A stretch of 64,000 bases of DNA from Candidatus Sulfopaludibacter sp. SbA3 (lineage in GTDB: Bacteria > Acidobacteriota > Vicinamibacteria > Vicinamibacterales > UBA2999), in the NCBI GenBank assembly GCA_945903265.1, contig CAMDNQ010000003.1, positions 1-64,000 of the forward strand, in the 5' to 3' direction. Both the position numbers and the translations under genes were made by a program. Each line of letters starts with the position of its first letter. The first letter of the stretch is position 1. Below the pieces are notes generated by a model. The model was not told where the DNA came from. It did not search any database and saw only the letters and a program-made list of their open reading frames with translations. Below are positions 16,154-23,428 of this stretch, piece by piece.

Positions 16154-17206
16154 CTATCTCGCCGCCGTCTGCGGCGACGTCGCACGCAGCCGGATCTTCT
16201 GGACGCGCCAGGCTGAAATCTCGGAGACGATCAGCTCGTCAGGATTGCGGCAATCGATGCCGTGGACCGTCTGGAACTGCCCCACGGCCTTTCCAGCGCG
16301 GCCGAACTTGCCGATGATGCGGCCGTCGAGCTCCATCTTGTAGATCTCGCCGCTCGTCTCCCATGACGCTGCCGGGTTGGCGTCGGGATTCGAGTTCGAC
16401 GAAAACAGGTACTGGTGCGGGCCCGGGGAGATGCACACTTCCCACGGATTGCCGACGTTGTCGTAGATGGCGCGGAGGACCAGGTTGTTGTCGAACACCT
16501 GAATGCGCGCATTGCCGCGGTCCGCCACGTAGACGTTGCCCTGGCCGTCCACCGCAATCGAGTGCGGCGTGTTGAACTGGTAGGGCTCGGAGCCTCTCAG
16601 GTGGCTGCCCACCTGCCGGACGAACCGGCCGTTCTTGTCGTACTTCACGACGCGGTGATTGATGTACCCGTCCGGCACGAAGATATTGCCCTGCGGGTCC
16701 CAGGCGACGTCGGTCGGCCGGGCGAACAGGTACCGCTCGGCGGGCGGCGGGTCGCCCTGCGGCGTCTCGACCGCGCCTTCCACTGCTTCAGGCCGGCGGC
16801 CGAGCACCATGACGACGCGCCCTTCGGGGTTGAACTTGATCACCATGTTGGTGCCTTCGTCCACGACCCACACGTTGTCCTGGGCATCGACGCGCACCTT
16901 GTGGGCGAACTCGAAGCCGTACACCCCTTCGCCCCATTCCTTGACGAACGTGCCGTCCGGCGCGAACTCGAACAGCCGCGTGTCGTCGCGGCGGTGATAG
17001 ACGAATATGCTGCCCTTCGAATTGCGGGCGACCCCCATGCTCTCGCCCAGGTACACGTCGGCGGGCATCTTAAGGAAATTCGGCACCGACTCGAACGGAA
17101 TCTCGGGAACGTTCTGTGCCGTCGCGCGCGACTGCGCAAACACGGTCGCGGTCGCCGCCGCAACCAGCACCGCAACCACCAGGCATCCGCCAACGTATCG
17201 TTTCAT
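16154..17206 (-). CDS. Secreted NHL-repeat six-bladed beta-propeller protein (2)
   Basis: Exported propeller of 350 residues with signal peptide MKRYVGGCLVVAVLVAAATATVFAQ. Repeats include PTDVAWDPQGNIFVPDGYINHRV and HSIAVDGQGNVYVADRGNARIQVFD. It heads the leftward operon of NHL, NHL, Cys/His protein, TonB receptor and BNR protein. The start ATG 17206 has GGAGG six bases upstream and a promoter at 17228-17256. Proteins of this kind are very common in Acidobacteriota and their roles are largely unknown; extracellular binding or scaffolding is the safest reading. Confidence 0.82.
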   Translation of the reverse strand: MKRYVGGCLVVAVLVAAATATVFAQSRATAQNVPEIPFESVPNFLKMPADVYLGESMGVARNSKGSIFVYHRRDDTRLFEFAPDGTFVKEWGEGVYGFEFAHKVRVDAQDNVWVVDEGTNMVIKFNPEGRVVMVLGRRPEAVEGAVETPQGDPPPAERYLFARPTDVAWDPQGNIFVPDGYINHRVVKYDKNGRFVRQVGSHLRGSEPYQFNTPHSIAVDGQGNVYVADRGNARIQVFDNNLVLRAIYDNVGNPWEVCISPGPHQYLFSSNSNPDANPAASWETSGEIYKMELDGRIIGKFGRAGKAVGQFQTVHGIDCRNPDELIVSEISAWRVQKIRLRATSPQTAAR

Positions 17207-17227
17207 GTGAGGCCTCCCACGGCGGCT

Positions 17228-17256
17228 AGCCTAGTCCCCGTGCGCTGGACCGTCAA
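17228..17256 (-). promoter_or_regulatory. Promoter of the NHL/TonB/BNR operon
   Basis: On the minus strand TTGACG (17256-17251), a 17-bp spacer and TAGGCT (17233-17228). Transcription would start near 17221, leaving a leader of about 15 bases that contains the GGAGG site of the first NHL gene. Confidence 0.6.
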
Positions 17257-17293
17257 GGCGCGGCGGTGTAGGATCCGGCCCGGAGGAAGCACC

Positions 17294-17995
17294 ATGCGTT
17301 TGCTCATACTCGCCCCGGCGGCCCTCATCATGCTCATGGCGAGTCCCGCGTTCGCCCAGGACTGGGCGCGCTTCGTCAGCGCGGAGGACGGTTTCAGCGC
17401 GACCTTCCCCGGCAAGCCGTCCGTCCAGACGACGACCTGGACCACCGAATACCGCCAGACGCTGCCCGCGCGCGTCTACAGCGCGGAAGACGCGCTCGGA
17501 CGGTACTCGACAACGGTCGTGGACTATCGCGGCGTTGAAAAACTGCACATCGATGCCGTCGCGAAATGCCGCGCCGCCAAGGGCGACGGCGACTCGTGCC
17601 AGAACGACTTCCGCGTCGACGTGGCCGGCGCCATGGACTACGCCGCCTGGACGTTCATGCGCAAGGACGGCGTCAAGACGACGCACTACATGTGGTACTT
17701 CCTCGAGATCGTCGCGGGAAAACTCCTGCAGCTCACGAATCCCGACCTGTCCCGCACCTTTGTCGTCATCCATCAGCACGACGGCCGGCTCTACATCCAC
17801 CAGGCGAGCGTGAAGCCGAAGATGCCCGAGCCAATCCTGTTCATGCAGAATCTCGGATTCGTGAACGAGAAGGGCCTGAACATCCGCTACAAGACGTTCT
17901 ATACGGAAGGCTACGCCGCTGAATGGCAGTTCCCGACGGTTCCGAAGCCGCCGCGGACCGAGCGCGATCAGACGGCTGACGATTACGCACCGTAG
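17294..17995 (+). CDS. Secreted protein of unknown function
   Basis: 233 residues with a clear signal peptide (MRLLILAPAALIMLMASPAFAQ). The mature protein begins with DWARFVSAEDGFSATFPGKPSVQ, a pattern seen in many exported proteins of unknown function (F-x-V-x-FPG-x-P), and has no recognisable catalytic motif. Two Cys (KCRAAKGDGDSCQND) could form a disulphide. ATG 17294 follows GGAGGAAG at good spacing. It is divergent from the NHL operon and upstream of the DUF6152 gene, from which it is separated by a repetitive 60-bp gap. Confidence 0.8.
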   Translation: MRLLILAPAALIMLMASPAFAQDWARFVSAEDGFSATFPGKPSVQTTTWTTEYRQTLPARVYSAEDALGRYSTTVVDYRGVEKLHIDAVAKCRAAKGDGDSCQNDFRVDVAGAMDYAAWTFMRKDGVKTTHYMWYFLEIVAGKLLQLTNPDLSRTFVVIHQHDGRLYIHQASVKPKMPEPILFMQNLGFVNEKGLNIRYKTFYTEGYAAEWQFPTVPKPPRTERDQTADDYAP

Positions 17996-17996
17996 A

Positions 17997-18046
17997 ACAC
18001 GTTCTGAGTTCCGCGTTCCACGTGCCGGGTTCGTGTTCGATGTTCT
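17997..18046. repeat. GTTC-rich direct-repeat tract
   Basis: Short units (ACGTTCTGAGTTCCGCGTTC, then CACGTGCCGGGTTCGTGTTC and GATGTTCTGAG) repeat with small changes between the two genes. It looks like an intergenic simple-repeat insertion of the same general style as the GTGCCTGG tract at 4438-4608, though with a different unit. Confidence 0.5.
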
Positions 18047-18059
18047 GAGGAGCCTGATT

Positions 18060-18452
18060 ATGCAGTTCAAGTCGTTCGGCATCGCAATCTTCTGTGCGCT
18101 CGCGCTAACGCTGCCCGTCGCCGCACATCATTCGCACGGCAACTACGACCTCTCGAAGTGGACGCCCATGGAAGGCGTTGTCAAGCAGGTCATCCTCGTC
18201 GTCCCCCACTCGATCGTGTATCTGGACGTGAAGGATCAGAAGGGTGAAGTCACGGTCTGGTCGCTTGAAGCGACGAGCGTTCGTGGCGTGCTCGCCAACG
18301 GGGTGAAGCGGGAGGATGTGAAGGCGGGCGACCGCATCAAGGTGCGGTGCCACCTGCTGCGGGACGGTTCGCCGGGGTGTCTGCTCGGATTCGTCACGCC
18401 CGACCATGGCGATGTGGCGCGCGGCCATGGGGTCGAGCGCGAGTGGGACTGA
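18060..18452 (+). CDS. DUF6152 family secreted protein
   Basis: 130 residues. A signal peptide ends just before AHHSHGNYDLSKW, the hallmark AHHS/AHHP start of mature DUF6152 proteins, followed by an OB-like beta domain (GVVKQVILVVPHSIVYLDVKD, VWSLEATSVRGVLANGVKREDVKAGDRI). Function is unknown. The exposed HH near the mature N-terminus makes metal binding plausible. ATG 18060 has GAGGAG upstream. A second member of the family is at 50554-50964. Confidence 0.8.
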   Translation: MQFKSFGIAIFCALALTLPVAAHHSHGNYDLSKWTPMEGVVKQVILVVPHSIVYLDVKDQKGEVTVWSLEATSVRGVLANGVKREDVKAGDRIKVRCHLLRDGSPGCLLGFVTPDHGDVARGHGVEREWD

Positions 18453-18472
18453 AATCAGGGATCAGGGATTAG

Positions 18473-18685
18473 TTAGCGCTTCGTCCGGCCGGGCGCGCGC
18501 GGACCTTTGGGTTTGTCGTGCGCCCGGTCCCGTCCAGGCTTCCCGTCCAGGAACTCCGCCCACCCCTCGGCAATCAGCGTACGAGCGTCCCTGTCCGTGA
18601 GGTCCAGTGTGTCTCCGGTATGCGCCTTCGAGAGATCGACGCCGTTGATGAGTTCCGCGAGCTTTTGCGTCAGCCGGACTTTCAT
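18473..18685 (-). CDS. Small conserved protein of unknown function
   Basis: 70 residues: MKVRLTQKLAELINGVDLSK, then a segment with DTLDLTDRDARTLIAEGWAEFL, then a basic tail. Small proteins with the pattern M-K-V-R-L...LA...DG-D-L...G-D-x-I-D-L...A-x-x-L-I-A-E-G-W-A recur in high-GC bacteria without known function. The start at 18685 fits that pattern. No good Shine-Dalgarno sequence is seen (the upstream bases are C-rich), so it may be expressed weakly. Confidence 0.55.
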   Translation of the reverse strand: MKVRLTQKLAELINGVDLSKAHTGDTLDLTDRDARTLIAEGWAEFLDGKPGRDRAHDKPKGPRAPGRTKR

Positions 18686-18766
18686 GGGAGGGGGCCCGGC
18701 ATCCTGATGCAAGTCGCAAACCAATTAAGGACGGAAGGAAATGTCTGAATGTCGGTCTTCCGAACC

Positions 18767-19276
18767 TCAGCGTCGCTGCGATGCGAAAACCGCCGATTGG
18801 CCGAAGTTTTCTTCGACTTCCATCTCGATACCGCTGATGTTGTGCGCCCCTTGAGACGCGATCGCGGCCTCGAGCTTGGTGGACAGATATTGCGCGAGCA
18901 ACTCGACCGTAGTGTTCTGAATAGGTAACAACGCGCAGTCGGCGCGCGGAAATGTGTACCGGCGCACACCGTCCACAGACACGTGTACGGCATCTCCGGC
19001 CTCGGCAACCGTGATGCGCGAGCTGCGCATCGGAAGCAGGACCAGGTGATCGATTTCCTCGCACAGCTGCCGCATCAGCCGCTTCAGCTCGAGGAAGTCG
19101 AAGACGAGCCCGTCCTCCGCGTTCAACGCCCCTTCCACGGTCACCCGCACGCGGTAGTTGTGGCCGTGCAGCCCTTCGCACCGATGACCGGCAAACGTGA
19201 TGAAGTGCGCGGATGAGAAGACGAGGTCGTCCTTGCTGACGGAGACAGAAAACGTGGAAGATCCGCTGCGCGCCAT
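18767..19276 (-). CDS. 6-pyruvoyltetrahydropterin synthase / QueD family protein
   Basis: 169 residues, T-fold enzyme that converts 7,8-dihydroneopterin triphosphate to a tetrahydropterin (QueD in queuosine biosynthesis, or PTPS). It has the zinc ligands in SSAHFITF and HGHNY, the catalytic Cys in CEGLHGH, and the C-terminal Glu region ISGIEMEVEENFG. The start at 19276 leaves the usual few residues before FSVSVSKDDLVFSSAHF. No other que genes are visible here, so its pathway is not settled. Its ATG overlaps the ATG of the divergent DUF2182 gene within one CATG. Confidence 0.85.
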   Translation of the reverse strand: MARSGSSTFSVSVSKDDLVFSSAHFITFAGHRCEGLHGHNYRVRVTVEGALNAEDGLVFDFLELKRLMRQLCEEIDHLVLLPMRSSRITVAEAGDAVHVSVDGVRRYTFPRADCALLPIQNTTVELLAQYLSTKLEAAIASQGAHNISGIEMEVEENFGQSAVFASQRR

Positions 19277-20036
19277 GCGTCGTCCGGGCATCGTACCACT
19301 CATCGCGGCCACGCTTGCCGCGCTCGCAGCCGTCACCATCCTCTGCTGGATCTGGATCGTGCCGATGGCGCGCGACATGTACGGGCCGATGACCGGCCCG
19401 TCCGCCTGGATGATGCGGCCGACGTGGGACGTGCGATACGTCGCGCTGACGTTCGCGATGTGGAGCGTCATGATGGCGGGGATGATGCTGCCGTCGGCCT
19501 TTCCGCTCCTCGTGTTGTATGCAGGCCGGCTGCGTGGCGATACCGGCCGTGCGCGTGCCGCGCTGCAGCTCGTCGCGCTCGCCACCGGATATCTGCTCGT
19601 CTGGGTGGCGTTCAGCGGCGCCGCAACCGCGCTGCAGCGACTTCTGAGCGGATGGTTTGTGCTTACGCCGATGCTGGAGATGGCCACCCCCCGCGCCGAG
19701 GCTGTGGTGCTGCTGCTCGCCGGCGCGTATCAGTTCACGCCGCTGAAGCGGGCATGCCTGACCGCATGCCGGTCGCCGCTGTCATTCGTCATGGCGGTCC
19801 GCGGATCCGGCGCACCCGCGGCCCTGCGGCTCGGGATCACGCACGGAATCTACTGCGTGGGATGCTGCTGGGCGCTGATGCTGCTGCTGTTCGCGGGCGG
19901 GATTATGAACCTGTGGGTGATCGTCACGCTGACCACCCTGGTCCTCGTCGAGAAAGTGCTGCCCTTCGGAGAGCACACGAGCCGCGCGATCGGCGTGGCT
20001 CTTCTCGGGCTGGGCGTCTGGAGGCTCTGGTCCTGA
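19275..20036 (+). CDS. DUF2182 integral membrane protein
   Basis: About 253 residues with several transmembrane helices (near residues 8-30, 50-75, 85-110, 125-150, 185-205 and 210-250). Family landmarks: MWSVMMAGMMLPSAFPLLVLY, QFTPLKRACLTACRSP and GITHGIYCVGCCWALM. The conserved Cys and Met suggest a metal-handling role and annotation pipelines often call it a predicted metal-binding membrane protein; its function is unproven. I chose ATG 19275 because the first helix starts a few residues later; GTG 19251 and ATG 19197 are alternatives that would overlap the divergent PTPS gene. The convergent neighbour encodes DUF1326, a common partner of DUF2182. Confidence 0.82.
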   Translation: MRRPGIVPLIAATLAALAAVTILCWIWIVPMARDMYGPMTGPSAWMMRPTWDVRYVALTFAMWSVMMAGMMLPSAFPLLVLYAGRLRGDTGRARAALQLVALATGYLLVWVAFSGAATALQRLLSGWFVLTPMLEMATPRAEAVVLLLAGAYQFTPLKRACLTACRSPLSFVMAVRGSGAPAALRLGITHGIYCVGCCWALMLLLFAGGIMNLWVIVTLTTLVLVEKVLPFGEHTSRAIGVALLGLGVWRLWS

Positions 20037-20046
20037 CAGGCCCCGA

Positions 20047-20670
20047 TCAGGCGTTCGACCAGTCGAACTCGTAATAGATCCAGTTCGACTTCTCAGCGCC
20101 CACGGAAACCCCGTCGGAACTGGCTCGGAACGTCCCCTGGCCGCATTGGCCATGCTTCCAGATGAATCCATCCGGCAGATCGACGTTTGCCAGATGTTCT
20201 TCGCCCGTGACGGGATTCTTGAATGTGTCGCCGCGGCCTTCGCCGATTCCTTCGGCCGTGAAGGTACTTTTGGGTCCGGCGCCTTCGATGGTGATCCGGG
20301 CTTTCTGCAGACCGACGACCTGGAACGTGGGGCCTAAAAGCTCCCACGGCATGCCGCCCAGCTTGCCCGAGAATACCCCCGCCAATGCCTCGATCTGCTT
20401 GTCTGAAGTGGAGGGGTCCACGACGAACACGCACTTCCCATTCCCCTCGTGAATCGCCTTCGGCCAGTCGATCACGGCGGCGCACTTCACTCCTGACACG
20501 TCCACGTCACCGACCTTGCCCGACGTGATCTGCAAGCCCACGAGGGCGCGGCAGCTGCCGTCCTTGGAATTGGGAAACCCGCCGAAGTTGCACCCGCACC
20601 CGAAGTCACAGTTGCAGAATTCGTAACCACGGCCAGTCATGGCCCACCGTGTCGCTGTCGCTGTTGCCAT
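20047..20670 (-). CDS. DUF1326 domain-containing protein
   Basis: 207 residues, probably cytoplasmic, with the N-terminal cysteine-rich motif EFCNCDFGCGCNFGG typical of DUF1326 and further beta-rich sequence (GVFSGKLGGMPWELLGP). Members frequently sit next to DUF2182 genes, as here (10 bp convergent). The clustered cysteines suggest metal or redox binding, but no activity is established. Start ATG 20670 with GGGAGG upstream. Confidence 0.85.
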   Translation of the reverse strand: MATATATRWAMTGRGYEFCNCDFGCGCNFGGFPNSKDGSCRALVGLQITSGKVGDVDVSGVKCAAVIDWPKAIHEGNGKCVFVVDPSTSDKQIEALAGVFSGKLGGMPWELLGPTFQVVGLQKARITIEGAGPKSTFTAEGIGEGRGDTFKNPVTGEEHLANVDLPDGFIWKHGQCGQGTFRASSDGVSVGAEKSNWIYYEFDWSNA

Positions 20671-20703
20671 CGCTCACCTCCCGCGCGTTATCCCCTCGGT
20701 ACG

Positions 20704-21375
20704 TTATCCCCTGGGTTCCATCGGCTGCGGCACGATCCGCAGGTAGGGCCTCGGCGCCTTCCACCCCTTGGGATAGGTCTTCTTTGCCTCTTCGTCCGAG
20801 ACAGAACCGATGATGATCACATCCTCGCCATGTTTCCAGTTCACCGGCGTCGCGACCTTGTGCTTCGCGGTGAGCTGGAGCGAGTCGATCACGCGGAGCA
20901 CCTCATCGAAGTTGCGGCCCGTCGTCATCGGATACGCGATGATCAGCTTGATCTTCTTGTCGGGACCCACGACGAACACGTTGCGCACCGTGGAGTTGTC
21001 GGCGGCCGTCCGGCCATCGCAACTGCCAACCAGATCCGCGGGGAGCATGCCCCACGCCTTTGCGACCTCGAGTTTCGTGTCGCCGATCATCGGATAGTTC
21101 GGCGCGTGGCCCTGCGTTTCCTTGATGTCGACGGCCCACTTCGCGTGATTCTCGACGGGATCGACGCTCAGGCCGATCACCTTGACGTTGCGCTTGTCGA
21201 ACTCCGGTTTCAGCTTGGCCATGTAGCCCAGCTCGGTCGTGCAGACAGGCGTGAAGTCCTTCGGATGCGAGAACAGCACCGCCCAGGAATCGCCGATCCA
21301 TTCGTGGAACCGGATTCGGCCTTCCGTGGTATCCGCTTCGAAATCCGGCGCCGTGTCACCAATCCGTAGACTCAT
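20704..21375 (-). CDS. 1-Cys peroxiredoxin (Prx6 type)
   Basis: Cytoplasmic peroxidase of 223 residues. It has the Prx6 signature: SHPKDFTPVCTTELGYM with the single peroxidatic Cys, the Thr two residues before it in the TPVCT motif, and a long C-terminal extension (SVSDEEAKKTYPKGWK...PYLRIVPQP) characteristic of the Prx6 class. ATG 21375 has GGAGG seven bases upstream. A minus-strand -10 box TATAAT (21406-21401) sits just ahead. It is divergent from the TonB receptor, with 36 bp between. Confidence 0.93.
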   Translation of the reverse strand: MSLRIGDTAPDFEADTTEGRIRFHEWIGDSWAVLFSHPKDFTPVCTTELGYMAKLKPEFDKRNVKVIGLSVDPVENHAKWAVDIKETQGHAPNYPMIGDTKLEVAKAWGMLPADLVGSCDGRTAADNSTVRNVFVVGPDKKIKLIIAYPMTTGRNFDEVLRVIDSLQLTAKHKVATPVNWKHGEDVIIIGSVSDEEAKKTYPKGWKAPRPYLRIVPQPMEPRG

Positions 21376-21424
21376 TGCACACCTCCATCAGTTACGGGAG
21401 ATTATATCTGTGTGCGGACGCACA
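21376..21424. promoter_or_regulatory. Compact divergent promoter region with TGTGCG-GA-CGCACA palindrome
   Basis: Between the peroxiredoxin and the TonB receptor lies a consensus TATAAT on the minus strand (21406-21401) and an inverted repeat TGTGCG (21411-21416) and CGCACA (21419-21424). The repeat falls in the -20 to -30 zone of the leftward promoter and over the start of the rightward gene, so it could be a regulator site. Confidence 0.45.
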
Positions 21425-23370
21425 GCTTCGTGATGCTCGCGGTGTTGTTGTGCAGTATGTCCACGGCGGCGGCGCAGGAAGCACCCCCGCAGACGCCGCC
21501 GGAGGAGACGCCCGAGTTCGAGGAGACGATCGTCGTCTCCGCGACGCGGTCCGAGCGCCGCGTGGAAGACGAGCCGCTGCGCGTCGAGGTCGTCCCTGCC
21601 GAGGAGGTGGAGGAAAAGGTCGTCATGACGCCGGGGGACGTCTCGATGCTCCTCGCCGAGACCAATGGCCTCCGCGTCCAGACGACATCGCCCTCGCTCG
21701 GCGGCGCGAGCGTCCGTATTCAGGGCCTCAGTGGGCGGTACACCCAGGTGCTCGCCGACGGGCTCCCGCTCTACGGAAGCCAGTCCGGATCGGTCGGCAT
21801 CCTGCAGATTCCTCCGATGGATCTGGGCCAGGTCGAAGTCATCAAAGGTGTCGCGTCATCCCTGTACGGAATGTCGGCTATCGGCGGCGTCGTCAATCTG
21901 GTATCGAAGCGCCCCACGCTCGGCGAGCCGGAGCGGGAGATCCTCCTCAATCAGACCAGCCATGGCGGCACAGATGCCGCGCTCTGGATTGCGCAGGCGC
22001 TGAACGAGCGATGGGGCGTCAGCCTGATTGGCGGCACGTACTTGCAACGGCGCTCCGACCTGGACGAGGACGGCTGGACCGACCTGCCGACGTTCCGCCG
22101 CGTGCAGGCCCGCCCCCGTCTGCTCTGGGACAACGGCGCCGGACGCTCGGTTCTGGTGACTGCCGGCGTCATGGACGAGCGCCGGCGCGGAGGGACGATG
22201 CCCGGGGCGAACGCACCTGATGGACGTCCGTTTACCGAGCAGCTCGATACCACGCGACTCGATGGCGGCGCGCTCGGCCGCTTTCTGCTGGCGGGGACGC
22301 GCATCCTCTCGGTCCGCGCGAGCCTGTCGTCGCAACGTCATCGCCGCCGGATCGGCGAGGCGCTCGAACGTGACCGCTCCGTGACGTGGCTGGGCGAGAC
22401 GTCGGTGACAGCCACCAATGGCAGGCACACCTGGGTCGCGGGCGCAGCGGTCCAGGGCGACCGGTTCCGTGCGGCCGACGTGCCGCGATTCAATTTCTCC
22501 TATCTCACGCCAGGCGTGTTCGCGCAGGATGACTACGCGCTCACGCCGCGTGTCACCCTCTCCGGCGGCGCAAGGGTGGACATCCACAACGAGTTCGGCG
22601 CGTTCCTCAGCCCGCGCGCGGCACTGCTCTGGCGCCCCGCGCCCGTCTTCACGACGCGGCTGTCGGTCGGGCGCGGCCACTTCGCGCCGCTGCCGTTCAC
22701 CGATGACACGGATGCGACCGGTCTCACGCCGGTGGCGCCACTTGGCGATCTCGATCCCGAAGATGCGACGAGCGTGGCCGGCGACGTGACGTGGGCGGCG
22801 GCGCCGTGGGAGGTCACGGTCACCCTCTTCCAGAGCCGGATCGATCGTCCTCTGATGTTTGAACGCCTCGATGCCGGCCCGTATCCTGCGCACATCGTGA
22901 ACGCCGGCGAGCCGACGCGGACACGCGGGTCGGAGCTCATCGGGCGATATCGCAAAGGCGGCTTCATTGCGATCCTCTCGCACATGTACCTGTGGTCGAC
23001 CGAGTCGGATGGCGATGCCGGACGCCGCGAAGTGCCGCTGAATCCGCGCCACACCGCGACGTTCGACGCGATGTACGAATTCGGAGAAACGCGCATCGGC
23101 TTCGAGGCGTTCTACACCGGCAGTCAGCGTCTCGAGGAGACGCCGTATCGAACGGAGGGGTCCCCGTATGTCTTGTGGGGTGGTCTCCTCATGCAGAACG
23201 TCGGACCTCTCGTGCTGTTCATCAACAGCGAAAACCTGGGTGACGTCCGACAGACGAAAACCGAACCGCTTGTGTTCGGTATCCGCCAGCGCGACGGCCG
23301 GTGGGCCACCGACGCATGGGCGCCGCTCGAAGGACGCACCGTGAATGCCGGCGTTCGAGTGAGGTTTTAA
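21412..23370 (+). CDS. TonB-dependent outer-membrane receptor
   Basis: Receptor of 652 residues. A short signal peptide is followed by a TonB-box-like EETIVVSATRSERRVED, a plug domain (VRIQGLSGRYTQVLADGLPLYG, GQVEVIKGVASSLYGMSAIGGVVNLVSKRP) and a beta-barrel that ends VNAGVRVRF. The plug resembles the BtuB/FepA class for cobalamin, siderophores or metals more than the Oar class at 11814-14600. GTG 21412 gives the full signal peptide; ATG 21433 is a possible shorter start. Substrate unknown. Confidence 0.88.
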   Translation: MRTHSFVMLAVLLCSMSTAAAQEAPPQTPPEETPEFEETIVVSATRSERRVEDEPLRVEVVPAEEVEEKVVMTPGDVSMLLAETNGLRVQTTSPSLGGASVRIQGLSGRYTQVLADGLPLYGSQSGSVGILQIPPMDLGQVEVIKGVASSLYGMSAIGGVVNLVSKRPTLGEPEREILLNQTSHGGTDAALWIAQALNERWGVSLIGGTYLQRRSDLDEDGWTDLPTFRRVQARPRLLWDNGAGRSVLVTAGVMDERRRGGTMPGANAPDGRPFTEQLDTTRLDGGALGRFLLAGTRILSVRASLSSQRHRRRIGEALERDRSVTWLGETSVTATNGRHTWVAGAAVQGDRFRAADVPRFNFSYLTPGVFAQDDYALTPRVTLSGGARVDIHNEFGAFLSPRAALLWRPAPVFTTRLSVGRGHFAPLPFTDDTDATGLTPVAPLGDLDPEDATSVAGDVTWAAAPWEVTVTLFQSRIDRPLMFERLDAGPYPAHIVNAGEPTRTRGSELIGRYRKGGFIAILSHMYLWSTESDGDAGRREVPLNPRHTATFDAMYEFGETRIGFEAFYTGSQRLEETPYRTEGSPYVLWGGLLMQNVGPLVLFINSENLGDVRQTKTEPLVFGIRQRDGRWATDAWAPLEGRTVNAGVRVRF

Positions 23371-23428
23371 CCAGTACGTCGTTGACACAGCTCTGGCATG
23401 AAGTCAGCATAGGGTTGAGGTTGGGCGC

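Noticed and set aside
21856-23388. Reverse 510-codon frame
   Set aside because: Shadow of the TonB receptor; no motifs and poor composition.
23382-23410. TTGACA at 23382 as promoter for the malonyl-CoA decarboxylase
   Set aside because: The next -10-like hexamers lie at 18-19 bp spacing and match poorly, so it was not listed as a feature.
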